DNA of 64,000 bases, taken from Rhizomys pruinosus (lineage: Eukaryota > Chordata > Mammalia > Rodentia > Spalacidae). Numbering within the stretch: position 1 is the first letter of the stretch; each line of letters opens with the position of its first letter. Shown one piece after another: positions 10,307 through 20,655 of the stretch. The notes under the pieces were generated by a model. That model ran no database searches. It was not told the DNA's origin and saw nothing but the letters and a program-made list of their open reading frames with translations. A program made the translations under genes and the position numbers. The DNA lies in contig VZQC01006250.1 in assembly GCA_009823505.1 (NCBI GenBank), forward strand, positions 1,550,149-1,614,148. The letters run 5' to 3'.

Positions 10307-10813
10307 CCACTCTCTTCCTACAGCACCTTCCCTGTCACCTACTGCCCTAGTTCTGTTCACCCCTGCAACAGAGTTCTCAGAAGTGCTGTTTTGAACTCAC
10401 TCTGTAAACCTTCCTACCTCAGCACACATGGAGCTGGCTCCTGACTCGCCAGAAGCAGCGCCCGTTTCTGGAAGCCTGATCTCACCTCCCGGCTCTCCTC
10501 CTGTCCTGGCTCCCTCACACCTCTCTTGACCCTCATTTGCAGGGTCTTCTGCTGTTTCCCAACTTGTAAGCACCTGGGAGCACCCAGGGTCAGGCTTCAT
10601 CCCAGCATGAAGCTGGGATCCTCTCTGGCTCCTGCCTTGAGATGCAGAAGCATTCATTAGGCATAGCTCTCCAAGACCACAGCTAAACTGACACCTCTGT
10701 TCTAACAGACAACCCACATGCAATGCATCCAAAACCCAAACCAAGGCAGCTTACCTTATGGCTCAGTCACGAAGTCCCCTGCCTTGGTCTTTTCCTCTCC
10801 TTTCCCCTCCCTC

Positions 10814-10871
<58 letters not shown>

Positions 10872-11432
10872 ACCAGAAACTTTCTGTCAGGTGTATCTTC
10901 AAAATAGACCTGATTCCTGCCTTGTTTCATCTTTCTATGGTGACAGTAGCCTGAACTGCTCTCTCTCCCTGCCTGGGTTATTGGCAGAGCCTCCTCTAGG
11001 TCTGTTCGAAACCTGGCAGACAGAGTGGACCACATCTCTGTGCAAAGCCCACAACAACATCCTTCTCACAGGGAAATCCAGGCCCTTGTTTTACCTGCTA
11101 GAGCCAAGCTCTCCTCAGCACCATCTTCCTGAAGCTCTTCCTGTGTATGACAAGGTGAATCCAGTAGGACTCCTTTATCACCCCTCAGCATGTGCCATAG
11201 AGCCTCTGGCCCTGCCCACTCTACTTTCCTCCCCCTCTCCACCTTATTTTTTCTACTCTGGCACTGCATCCACCATCATGATGGCCTGGTACAGGGTCCC
11301 TACCTCTTGGCCTGTACCCAATCAGCTCCCAGGAAACTGGAATTTTTGCTTAGTTTTGTTCACTGCTACAGTCTGGCACATGGTGGTGACTCCATCAGCA
11401 GCTGGCAATCTCGTGTGCAGAGTGGGGTGATC
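10307..11432. other. Unique sequence with a (TC)n tract
   Basis: Contains a TC dinucleotide repeat at about 10816-10865. A 235-codon plus frame (10723-11430) crosses this repeat and has no recognisable domain, so it is not called as a gene. Nothing else recognised. Confidence 0.5.
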
Positions 11433-11446
11433 AAAAACACACGGCC

Positions 11447-11623
11447 CAGCCAGGCGTGGTGGTGCACGCCTTTAATCCTAGCACTTGGGAGGCAGAGGCA
11501 GGTGGATCTTTGTGAGTTCAAGGCCAGCCTGGTCTATAGAGGGAGTTCCAGGACAGCTGGGGCTACAGGGAGATGCTGTCTCAAAAAGACCAAAAAAAAA
11601 AAAAAAACAACAACAACAACAAC
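11447..11623 (+). mobile_element. B1 SINE with 14-bp TSD
   Basis: Full-length B1 (CCAGGCGTGGTGGTGCACGC to 'atgctgtctcaaaaag') plus an A-rich tail with (CAA)n. The flanks 11433-11446 (AAAAACACACGGCC) and 11624-11637 (AAAAACACATGGCC) are a TSD with one mismatch. Confidence 0.96.
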
Positions 11624-11687
11624 AAAAACACATGGCCTTTAGAGCCAAGATATGAGTTTGAGCCCCATGTTGATTTTCATTAGTTAA

Positions 11688-11897
11688 AGGTTTCTGAAGC
11701 ATGGAACCAAAAGCATGATCCACAAAAGATGAAACCCATCGATCAGATTCTATTAAAATTAAAAACTTCTGCTCTTCAAAAAACACTGTTGTGAGAATGA
11801 AAAGATAAGCTACATATAGACTGGGAGAAAAATCTTTATGAGTTACACATCTGACAAAGGACTTGGATATGATATGTATGAATTATCAGGACTGGGT
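11688..11897 (+). mobile_element. Ancient L1M ORF2 fragment
   Basis: 'ccaaaagcatgatccacaaaaga', 'attaaaaacttctgctcttcaaaa' and GACTGGGAGAAAAATCTTT followed by 'acatctgacaaaggacttgg' follow the L1 ORF2 order. The frame is destroyed. The preceding B1 inserted at its left margin. Confidence 0.8.
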
Positions 11898-11905
11898 CTT
11901 CCTAT

Positions 11906-12128
11906 AATTAATTTTTACTTTCTAATTTTATGTGTATGATTGTCTTATGCATGTACGTATGTATATTATGTGCATAATTTATGCCCCTGGAAGCCAGAAG
12001 AAGCTGTTGGGTCCCCCAGAACTGGAGTTATAGATGGCTGCGAGTCACCATGTGGGTGCCAGGAACTGAACCCCGGTTCTCTACAATAGCAGCAAGTGCT
12101 CTTAAGTGCTGAGCCATCTCTCCAGCTC
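11906..12128 (-). mobile_element. B2/B3-type SINE
   Basis: Minus-strand copy from the tail ('ttttatgtgtatgattgtcttatgc') to the head 'gctgagccatctctccagctcc'. The middle (GTACGTATGTATATTATGTG) is unlike the local young B2 subfamily, so it is an older copy. Confidence 0.85.
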
Positions 12129-12915
12129 CAGTGCTCTGTTGTGATGTATTTTAGAAAATAAGAGTCTGCGGCAAGGCAAAGTTGTGAGTAGCTTCCTGGG
12201 GCTGAGAGAAGGGGCTACCAAAGGTCAAGGGAACTCTGGGGGTGAGGAACACATTTATCATGCTGATTGCAAGTTCAAGGTTCTAACCTCTGACAAGAGC
12301 TTAAACAGCCAATCCCTTCCCTTCAATAGCTGCTGAAGCCTGCGTTTCCAGGTCAGCCGGTGAGCTTCTCCCTACCTCTTCCCACCTTTTGTGGCTTCTC
12401 CCTTGTGGGTGTGTTGCTCTCTGTCCACTGCATTTCAATAGTGACCAGAGTTGTTGGACAGCTTTCTTTTTGTTCCTTAAACTTTTATTCTTTCAGGTAA
12501 AGAAACCCTAAAGATTTCACAGTGCTTTGGGCATAAAGAGGCTGGTATATCTTCTGGTTTCAACTGGTTTGGATTTAGTAGTTCTATAGAATCAGAAGTG
12601 TTCTGATAAGCACATGGCTTCATGGCCCCCTTTCCTCCTTGCTCAGTGGCACAGGGCCTGAGCTCCTTTTAACACTCTGCTCCCCTATTTGTTTCTGAGC
12701 AAGGATCCCACATTTTCATGTTGCACTGGGCCCTACAAATTATGTTGCTGTGTCTGCCTCAAATATTGCACCACAGACTTAATTCGCTAATTTGGTTCAT
12801 TTATGTTCACTGGTACTAGGACAAAAGAGCCATGGGAAACTGCCAATTAAATAAAGTTAAAAACAATTTCCAACTCTGAAGGACAACATGCAGTTATGGT
12901 TCAAATCAGAAAGTG
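12129..12915. other. Unique sequence
   Basis: No feature recognised. Confidence 0.4.
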
Positions 12916-12929
12916 AGTTTACTCTTTAT

Positions 12930-13222
12930 TTATTTACTTATTTATTTTGCTTTGTTTTTTCGAGTTTACTCTCTTTTTTAAATAAGTAGCCTTATTTATT
13001 TATTTATTTATTTATTTATTTTCAGATGTGCATGAATGTACTGTCTGCATGCAGGTTTGTGCACCCATGTCATGCAATGCCTCAGAGGTCAGAAGAGGGT
13101 GTCGGATTTCCCTGGAACTGGAGTTAAAGATGGTTCTCAGCCGCCATGTGGGTGCTGTGGATCGAACCCGGGTCCTCTGCAAAAGCCGGTGCTCTTAACC
13201 CCTAGGCCATCTCTCCATCCCA
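12930..13222 (-). mobile_element. B2 SINE with long (TTTA)n tail and 14-bp TSD
   Basis: Head at 13222 ('ggccatctctccatccc'), body back to about 13022, then an expanded A-rich tail (read as TTTA on plus). The tail contains the odd interruption TTTTTTCGAGTTTACTCTC at about 12954-12972. The perfect TSD AGTTTACTCTTTAT lies at 12916-12929 and 13223-13236. Young local subfamily ('catgcaatgcctcagagg'). Confidence 0.93.
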
Positions 13223-13258
13223 AGTTTACTCTTTATGTCAGTTAAAAAACTAAGACTC

Positions 13259-13447
13259 GGGGCTGGAGAGATGGCTCAGCGTTGACTGTTCTTACAGCAG
13301 ACCTGAGTTTGATTCCCAGCACCCACATGGTGGCTAAGAACTGTCTTTAACTCCAGTTCCAAGGGAATCCGACACCCTCTTCTGTCCTCCGCAGCATTGT
13401 ATGACACTGGTGCACCTACTTACCTGCAGACAGTACACTCATACACA

Positions 13448-13487
<40 letters not shown>

Positions 13488-13512
13488 GTAAATAGATAAA
13501 TAAATAAATAAC
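13259..13512 (+). mobile_element. B2 SINE with (AAAT)n tail
   Basis: Starts GGGGCTGGAGAGATGGCTCA. The body carries the local 'gcagcattgtatgacactggtgcacc' variant. The tail is an AAAT array at 13447-13512, interrupted by AAGTAAATAGAT. Confidence 0.92.
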
Positions 13513-13535
13513 TCTTCCCAAAGGAAAGCTAAAAA

Positions 13536-13660
13536 AACCCACCAGTAACTGTAGTTCCAGGGACTCTTCTGCCCCCCTCTGGCCTCCACAGGCATTGTAT
13601 GTGGCACTTGCAGGCAAAACACTCATACACATAAAATTTTAAAAATGAATTTTAAAAATG
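13536..13660 (+). mobile_element. B2 SINE, 5'-truncated
   Basis: Only the 3' half is present: 'gtagttccagggactcttctg', 'cctctggcctccacaggcattgt', 'ggcaaaacactcatacacataaaa'. It lies directly after the previous B2 tail. Confidence 0.8.
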
Positions 13661-14020
13661 TAAAAAATCATGCCTCTGACACTCTGATGTCTCCACGAAG
13701 CTCTTGGGGGTCTTGTCACACTGCAGTTCTGCCTGTTAGGGTCTCAGGTGAAGCCTTTCTTAGGTGGTTTGGTTGCTGTTAGTTGGCAGAATTCATTTTG
13801 AGTAGCAAGGCTGTGAAATACACCTGCATGCAAGCATGTCTAACCCCCAGAAGGTCCCAGTTCCAGCTCTCCAGTTTCCATAAAGGCTCCTCTCTTGACA
13901 TCTCTGAGCCTCACATTCTTTATGGTGCCCAGGGTAACTTTCCCCAGACTGGCGTCAAGGATTGAAGTAAAGTCCTTCTGCTGATCTTGTGTTCATAACC
14001 AGGTGTGAAAAGTGAACCAC

Positions 14021-14066
<46 letters not shown>

Positions 14067-14439
14067 CCATCTTATGACCGGTCTCACTCCCCAGCACCTG
14101 GAGGCTGATACACAAACCTCGTCCACGGGATTAAAGGGAAAAGGGAAAAAGAATGAGAGGCAGCGGCCAGCTGCTATCCTTAAACCTTAGGGCTAAGGGC
14201 TGATAACGTTTCCCTGGCCCACCTGTTTCCATCTAGCATCTACACCAAGCGGTGAGTCCCCTATTGCCCCTGCTCTGCCCCCAGGCTGCCGCATGAGTAG
14301 CACTCTTCAGCCTAAATTCCACCAGCACAAACTCACCACATACCAGTCATGTGCTGATTGCACTCACTGACTTCACAGGTTGGCATCTGATTGATTTTCC
14401 CCAGCCAAATTCTGCTAGTGAACACCACTCAAGCCTGAT
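13661..14439. other. Unique sequence with a 15-unit (ATC)n microsatellite
   Basis: A perfect TCA/ATC trinucleotide run lies at 14022-14066. A plus frame through it gives a histidine tract but has no other support. The remainder is unrecognised. Confidence 0.6.
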
Positions 14440-14725
14440 GGGTTAAATACACTGGTGAAAATAACTGACCAGAGATTCCTGTCTGATGGTGAAAAGAATC
14501 CATTTATTTGTCCACAGCATTCTGTTTTTATACCCGGAGTGATGTCATATCTCAGGGCCTGCTTTCAGACCCCCTGCCTCTGTAAATACTTGTTAGAGTT
14601 TTTAATCCCAGGGGCTGTCTCACTAGTTTGCGAATGCAGGCAAATCCCGCATAGGGCCAGGTTTCTGTGTAAACAGACAAGCAGGTAGTTTAGCACAGGT
14701 GGCCTCTTTCTACCTACAATCTCGG
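14440..14725 (-). mobile_element. Possible solo LTR
   Basis: On the minus strand a TATAAAAACAGAATGC box is followed about 20 bp later by AATAAATGG and a 'gaatctctggtcag' segment, an LTR-like promoter/poly(A) order. No matching edge duplication or second copy was found, so this is tentative. Confidence 0.4.
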
Positions 14726-15569
14726 AGATGAAAAGCTAAAGTGTAGGAAGGTTCTAAGAATGATTTTTACAAATGGACATAATCTGTACTAATAACTTCA
14801 TTAGCGCTAGTAAAACCATGTGCTCTTATGTCTTGTGACCTTTGCTCCTGAACTTGTTTCCTAAGAAACCTTGATTTGGTACTCTACCCAAAAGGATAAT
14901 GAATAAATGAATGAATGAGGATGGGTATGCTTGAGAATTAGCGTATCAAACTATTGAAAGGTAGCTCCCCACCTCTATTGGACACAGTGGATTTAAGAAA
15001 GATGATTGACTTTGTACAAATGCTATTCTAGAAAATAGGGATGAAAAGGCCATGTGGTCTGTTAAGGAAGATGGAGCCAAGCCTGTACTTCCCCAATTGA
15101 AGTCGGAGAAACTATTTTGAGTAAAATTATGGGTGGGTTCAGACTCTGGACGTAGTTCCAGAAACAGTTCCAACAGGACAATTCCAGCAGCCTACTTCCA
15201 GGAGACGGACTGTTCCAGGAGATATCTAGTGGAACAAGTATCCTCCAAGTTTGAGGCCACTCTTAAAAACTGAATTTAAGAGTTTGGCTTTTATTTGTTC
15301 AGGTAATTATAATGTTGGCACCGTCGTGCTGTGGGAGGCTGTGTGCCCAGTGTCTCAATGCAGGTTGGAACTTTCCTCCATTGACTCTGAATGTCTTTGA
15401 TTGGCTTGCATGTTTTGTGTGTCTATTCTATACCAGGTGCTTATCTTTCCATCAGGCAGGATTGTGAAAATTATTGCTTCTCGCTCAATGATATATGAAC
15501 TTACTCTCTTCTTATAGCATCAGAGCCTTTCTTTTTGCACACAGATTATCCTTTACCATAAAGGCTTAT
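14726..15569. other. Unique sequence
   Basis: No element recognised. A short ATGA/ATAAATGA run at about 14900-14918 is the only low-complexity stretch. Confidence 0.4.
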
Positions 15570-15978
15570 TGTGCTAGATAGCTTTGGTGTCAACTTGACA
15601 CACCTGGGTTGAGGGAGCCTCAATTGGGGAATTGGCTCCATTGGACTGGCCTGTGGGCATGTCATCTGTGAAGTAGTCTTGATTGTTGAGCAATGTGGGA
15701 GCACCCAGCCCTCTATGGCTGGTGCCACCCTGGGCAGGTTGTTTTGTACTGTATAAGAGGGCAGGCTGGGCATGGGCCAGGGAAGCAAGCCAGTGGGCAG
15801 CATTCCTCCATGGCCTGTAGCTCAGCTCCTGCCTCCAGGTTCCTGTTCTGAGTTCCTGCCTTGGGCTCCCTGAGTGATGAACTATGACCCAGGAGATGTG
15901 AGCTGAATAAACCCTTTCCTCCACAAGTTAGTGTTGGTCAGAGTGTTTTGTCACAGCAGTTGAAGAGAAACTAGAACA
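15570..15978 (+). mobile_element. 5' LTR of ERVL-class non-coding element
   Basis: Begins TGTGCTAGATAGC and ends 'actagaaca' (TG...CA). It contains a TATA-like TGTACTGTATAAGAGG box and the poly(A) signal in CTGAATAAACCC. A near-copy in the same orientation is at 17124, a solo copy at 32463, and a reverse copy at 39187. Confidence 0.85.
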
Positions 15979-17123
15979 GAAATTGGTACCAGAGAGTGGG
16001 CTATTGCTGTGACAGACCTGACCTTGGTGTTGTGGGGAAGGATTGTGGAAATGTTTGGAACTTTGGGCTAGAAAAATCATTGAATGCCTAAAGATCGTTG
16101 CTGTGGAACTTGGAACAGTTTTGCTGAAAGAGTTGTAGACAATGGAGGCCTGACTTGTGATGTTTCAAAGGGAAGCAGAGATCATCAGGACTGTTTAATC
16201 TATGGGCTCAGGTCAGCTGGGGCTGAAGAATCAGCTGTCAGTAACAAGAGACCAGAATCGGAAGTGAACCCTTTGCTTTACTGGGACAACTGATGCTGGT
16301 CAGCTGGGGCTGAAAAACCAGCTGTAACAAGAGACCAGCATCACTGTGGTGAAATCTTCTGGGAAGAATTTCCTCAGGGTCAGCACACAGAAGCTATGTT
16401 TCAGAAGGGGCCTGAGCCTCCATGTCAAGCCAGAAGCAGGACTTGGTAGTGTGTAAGAGTATCCTATATGGTTCTGGTGTTGAAAGCACAAAGGGGTCAC
16501 AGAGAGCAGCTGAGGCCTGGCACTATGAGAAGCCAGGAAAGGCCACTGGTCAGAGTGCGGCCTTGGTTGCAGTGAAGACCCCAGGATTCCAGGAGTCAGG
16601 AAGAGAAGCTGAGATTTTGCATCAGGAGAGGTCAGAAGCATCCTCAGTTTCAGTGGCGACCCCAGCTTTTTAGAGATGCCAGGACTGTGGGATGACCACC
16701 AAGAGCAGCAGCAGGTGTGGAATGGAGTCAACCTGGGCCTTCGAGATGAGCTGTGTGTACCACAGATGGCAGAGTCGGAGAGGGGAGCTGCCGAAACCCT
16801 TTGGAGCCCAGAAGATCATGAGTGAATCCCAGGTGTCCAGCCTTGAGCTACTTTGCTGGACTTAGGTTTTGTTTGAGTGTGCCTGATTCTTCCCTTTGAA
16901 ATAAGACAGTACTTGTTTTGGATTTTACAGCAGCCCACAGTTAAGAGACTTTTAATAGACTGTGAACTTTTAAGTGTTTGGACATTTTAAGGACTGTGGG
17001 GCTTTTAAGGTTGTACTGTCTTAGGTTGTGATTAATGTTAATATCATACCTTGGGGACAAGAACTGGAAAGGTGGTGGTTTAATAGTGATGTTTTTTGTG
17101 TGTCAAGTTGACAAGGGGTCAAT
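15979..17123 (+). mobile_element. ERVL-class internal region, non-coding
   Basis: Starts five bases after the LTR with TGGTACCAGAGAGTGGG (15984-16000). This closely resembles the primer-binding site complementary to tRNA-Leu used by ERVL elements. It ends with TTGACAAGGGGTCAAT just before the 3' LTR, the likely polypurine region. The 1.1 kb between has no gag, pol or env similarity. Minus and plus frames of 83-143 codons lack domains. The element must be non-autonomous or deleted. A segment 'gtcagctggggctga' is repeated at about 16211 and 16297. Confidence 0.75.
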
Positions 17124-17530
17124 TGTGCTGGATAGCTTTAGTGTCAACTTGACACACCTGGGTTGAGGGAGCCTCAATTGGGGAATTGGCTCCATTGGAC
17201 TGGCCTGTGGGCACATATGTCGAGTATTGTCTTGATTGTTGAGCAATGTGGGAGGGCCCAGCCCACTATGGGTGGTGCCACCCTGGGCAGGTGGTTGTGT
17301 ACTGTATAAGAGGGCAGGCTGGGCATGGGCCAGGGGAGCAAGCCAGTGGGCAGCATTCCTCCATGGCCTGTGCCTCAGATCCTGCCTCCCAGTTCCTGTC
17401 CCGAGTTTCTACCTTGGGCTCCCTGAGTGATGAACTATGACCCAGGAGATGTGAGCTGGATAAACCCTTTCCTCCCCAAGATGGTGTTGGTCAGAGTGTT
17501 TTGTCACAGCAGTTGAAGAGAAACTAGAAA
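17124..17530 (+). mobile_element. 3' LTR of ERVL-class element
   Basis: Begins TGTGCTGGATAGC. It is collinear with 15570-15978 throughout, with scattered substitutions and a few indels, so the pair has diverged since insertion. A convincing TSD outside the pair was not found. Confidence 0.85.
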
Positions 17531-17912
17531 CTTGAGGTCATCATTCAATGCCAGCATGGCAGAAATAGCACACAAAATTGAGGAAAGTCTCGCCGTCTCA
17601 TATGGAACCTCCCTGAAAATTTATCCACTATTCTTCCAACTACTTTGGTATGACTTAAACTATTGGGGGGGGGTCTAAAAGTGGGGTATACTGGTGGTCA
17701 GATAATTCTCCATTTCTTAACCTGGAGACACAGAGAGAGAGCAGCTTTTTAAAGTTTCTGTAAACAGCTTTGCCATTACAAACAGCTCTACCACAAGCAT
17801 CCTCCAGGGTCTGCCATTCTTCACTTGTGCCATTATTTCCTTAGGGAGAACAAGGCAGCACACTGCCCCACCCAAGAGCCATTCAACGCTACACTCCCAC
17901 AGAGTGCTCACC
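17531..17912. other. Unique sequence
   Basis: Nothing recognised other than a G-run near 17665-17673. Confidence 0.4.
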
Positions 17913-17928
17913 AGAGCTCCTGTTTTCT

Positions 17929-18093
17929 TTCTTTTTTTTTATTTTTTTGGTCTTTTCGAGACAGGGTTTCCCTGTAGCCCCAGCTGTCCTGGAACTCACT
18001 CTGTAGACCAGGTTGGCCTTGAACTCACAGAGATCCACCTGCCTCTGCCTCCTGAGTGCTAGGATTAAAGGTGTACACCATCACACCTGGCTT
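17929..18093 (-). mobile_element. B1 SINE with 16-bp TSD
   Basis: Minus B1 from oligo(T) and TCTTTTCGAGACAGGG to 'caccatcacacctggct'. TSD AGAGCTCCTGTTTTCT (17913-17928) and AGAGCTTCTGTTTTCT (18094-18109). Confidence 0.96.
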
Positions 18094-18243
18094 AGAGCTT
18101 CTGTTTTCTAAGTCGACCATCTAGGAGAGTTGATGATCCTGCTGTTCTTCTTCCAGTCAACACCAAAAGCCACCTTCTCGTTTGAGTTTCTCTCTTCAGT
18201 CCTTAAGGAGCTATCCACTGGTTAATTCACAAGTTGCCTCCTC

Positions 18244-18476
18244 TGGGGCTGGAGAGATGCCTCAACAGTCAAGAGCACCGACTGCTCTTGTAGAGGACCC
18301 GGATTTGAATCCCAGCACCAACATTGTGGCTAACAATGTCCATAACTCCAGTTCCAGAGGATCTGATGCCCTCTTCTCACCTCTGTGGGCATTGCATGAC
18401 ATGGCTGTACTTACATATAGGCAATACACTCATACACACAAAATAAAAGTAATAAATAAAAATATTAAAAAAATAA
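18244..18476 (+). mobile_element. B2 SINE with 13-bp TSD
   Basis: GGGGCTGGAGAGATGCCTCA head, full body, A-rich tail. TSD AAGTTGCCTCCTC (18231-18243) and AAGTTGCCTTCTC (18477-18489). Confidence 0.95.
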
Positions 18477-18489
18477 AAGTTGCCTTCTC

Positions 18490-18981
18490 AACATATTTCC
18501 CCATTTTTATTTGTACTTTTTTCTTTTTCTTTAGTGAGTTCTTTGCTTAACAATAAAGTTAATCTCTTACCATATAAGTTACTAATATTTTCATCAATTT
18601 GGTTTTCAACATGCTTGTTTTATTTTATTTCACTCCACAGTGGTTGACCATCCTCAAGTACAGGGATTTGAAGACTTCTGACTTCTCCCAGTCAAGATGC
18701 TGAAAATACCCGCCTAAAATTCATTATGCTATTTTATAGTTTCTATAGTTATAATGTTCAGGAAAAGTGATGGGAGGTCACTGTTCTGACCTAGCTTCCT
18801 GCATTGGGCTCCTGCAGACCAAACCAGACCAAAATGGAGTCTGTCGTGCTAAATGCCACATAATCAAATTAAACTTTAGGAAGGCAGATAGATCCCCACA
18901 GACCGGCCCTTTGCCCTCTAGAAGACAAGAAATTCTAATTTCTTAAAGTAACACAATTAAGGAAACTCTCACCACAGAAAA
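18490..18981. other. Unassigned flank of the 72-bp array
   Basis: No family assigned. 18770-18960 ('gcattgggctcctgcagacc', 'aaaatggagtctgtcgtgc') has an LTR-like flavour. It could be the upstream part of an LTR whose U3 holds the 72-bp array. Confidence 0.3.
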
Positions 18982-19414
18982 GTGGGTAGTTTCCCACCTT
19001 CTACCTCATCCCTCATCCTGTGTCTGTTCTCACTGTTCTTCCAGTGCCCAGGAGTGGGTAGTTTCCCACCTTCTATCTCATCCCTCATCCTGTGTCTCTT
19101 CTCACTGTTCTTCCAGTGCCCAGGAGTGGGTAGTTTCCCACCATTCTACCTCATCCCTCATCCTGTGTCTGTTCTCACTGTTCTTCCAGTGCCCAGGAGT
19201 GGGTAATTTCCCACCTTCTACCTCATCCCTCATCCTGTGTCTGTTCTCACTGTTCTTTCAGTGCCCAGGAGTGGGTAGTTTCCCACCTTCTACCTCATCC
19301 CTCATCCTGTGTCTCTTCTCACTGTTCTTCCAGTGCCCAGGAGTGGGTAGTTTCCCACCTTCTACCTCATCCCTCATCCCGTGTCTGTTCTCACTGTTTT
19401 TCCAGTGCCCAGGA
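18982..19414. repeat. 72-bp tandem array, six units
   Basis: Units start with GTGGGTAGTTTCCCACC at 18982, 19054, 19126, 19199, 19271 and 19343. All are 72 bp except the third, which has one extra base. Each unit ends in a pyrimidine-rich CTCACTGTTCTTCCAG followed by TGCCCAGGAG. Because 72 is divisible by 3 the array gives open 24-residue repeats, which are shadows. Confidence 0.96.
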
Positions 19415-19677
19415 GTTCTTGCTCTGCTCACAAAATGCGAGTTACAGATAAAGGCCATTTAGATCTACAACTCAGTTTTATTTTGTCCTCCGACCATGAA
19501 TCCTGAATCCAACTGGATTTTGCTTTCATCTAAGGTCTGAAGTAGCCTGTTACCAAGTCCTATATACTAGATAGTTAATTTTTAAATTAATTTTTAAATT
19601 CCATGTGGAAATAATGTCCTTTAAATTTTTTTTATATTTTAAATTCAGTAAAATTCACTTTTGGTGTATAGAGGACT
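19415..19677. other. AT-rich flank of the 72-bp array
   Basis: No element assigned. 'gcgagttacagataaaggcc' and 'tcagttttattttgtcc' could be the 3' part of an LTR containing the array. AT-rich toward 19650. Confidence 0.3.
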
Positions 19678-19746
19678 GTTTCCTGGGGATGGAGCCCAGG
19701 ACTTTGCCCATTCTGGGAATCTGTTCTACTGCTGGTTTATACCCCC
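19678..19746 (-). mobile_element. ID/B4-type SINE fragment
   Basis: 'tcctggggatggagcccagg', 'actttgcccattctggg' and 'ctgttctactgctgg' correspond to the reverse complement of the tRNA-like SINE head ('ctgggggatggaacccagggc...ctctaccactgagc'). Confidence 0.55.
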
Positions 19747-19920
19747 TTCTCTATCAGGTAGAGTTTTGAGTAACCATCATCACAAAGAAATACAAGCAGT
19801 CCTGCCACCCCCACATTCCTTCTCACAAGCCCTTTGTAGTCATTCCCCCCTCCCCAGGTAACCCACTAATTTTTTCTCCATCCTCATGTACCTTTCCCAA
19901 AATATAAAGAAGAAATAAAC

Positions 19921-20148
19921 AGGGGCTGGAGAGATGGCCTAGTGGTTAAGAGCGCCAACTGCTCTTGTAGAGGACCTGGGTTCGATCCCCAGCACCCACA
20001 TGGTGGCTGAGAACCGTCTTTAACTCCAGTTCCAGGAGAATCCAACACCCTCTTCTGACCTCCACGGCATTGCTCGACATGGGGGCACAAACCTACATGC
20101 AGACAGTACGTTCATACAAATGAAAAATAAAATTTTAAAAGAAACTAG
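19921..20148 (+). mobile_element. B2 SINE, local subfamily
   Basis: AGGGGCTGGAGAGATGGCCT to the A-rich tail. The 3' half reads GGCATTGCTCGACATGGGGG then 'cacaaacctacatgcagacagta', the window's characteristic variant. Confidence 0.93.
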
Positions 20149-20171
20149 TGTACAGCTTTCAGGTATGGCTT

Positions 20172-20650
20172 CTGTGTTAGGCAGCTTCACAGTACTATAA
20201 GAGAATGCCTGAGATAATAAACATTTCAAGAGAAAATGGCTTCTTTTGGTTCACAGCTCTGGAAGTTAACCATAGTGAGACTGTGTGGTGGAAATGGTGG
20301 GAAGTATGTTGCAAAGCAAAATGCTAATTTCATGGCGAGGAAAAAGTAGAAAGAATAGAGCCAGAGTCCCAAATTCCCCTTCAGGAGCAGGCCCTCAAGA
20401 AACTTCTACTACCACAGCATTGGAAAGAAGGAACGAGAGAGGGAGAGAAGGAGAGAGGGAAAGAGGAAGGGAGGGAGGGACAAAGAGGCAGAGAAAATGG
20501 GGGGGAAGAGAGGGAGGGAGGGAGGAATGGGGTGAGAGAGAGAGAAAGAGAGACGAAGAGACCCTCATTAGGCTCTACCACTTCCCAACAGTGACACTCT
20601 GGGAACCAAGCTGTTAGCACCTGGGTCTCAGGGACATCCTACATCCAATC
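20172..20650 (-). mobile_element. MaLR-like LTR with purine insert
   Basis: 'tgtgttaggcagcttcacagt', 'aatgcctgagataataaaca' and 'ttcttttggttcacagctctgg' follow the reversed order typical of MaLR-type LTRs. A purine-rich simple repeat occupies 20424-20565. The right end is poorly defined. Confidence 0.45.
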
Positions 20651-20655
20651 TATAG

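Noticed and set aside
9725..10444. Long Ser-, Pro- and Lys/Arg-rich open frames on both strands
   Set aside because: All derive from the purine microsatellite; no domain, codon bias or splice context.
10723..11430. 235-codon plus frame, the longest non-repeat-only frame
   Set aside because: Crosses a (TC)n tract, ends in a B1 flank, and no recognisable domain or splice sites; likely chance.
14005..14190. Histidine-tract frame
   Set aside because: Product of the (ATC)n microsatellite.
16300..16731. 143-codon minus frame
   Set aside because: Lies antisense in the non-coding ERVL internal region; no similarity to retroviral proteins.
18982..19462. Two tandem 24-residue-repeat frames
   Set aside because: 72-bp array divisible by three gives automatic open frames; frame is broken by one extra base in unit three.
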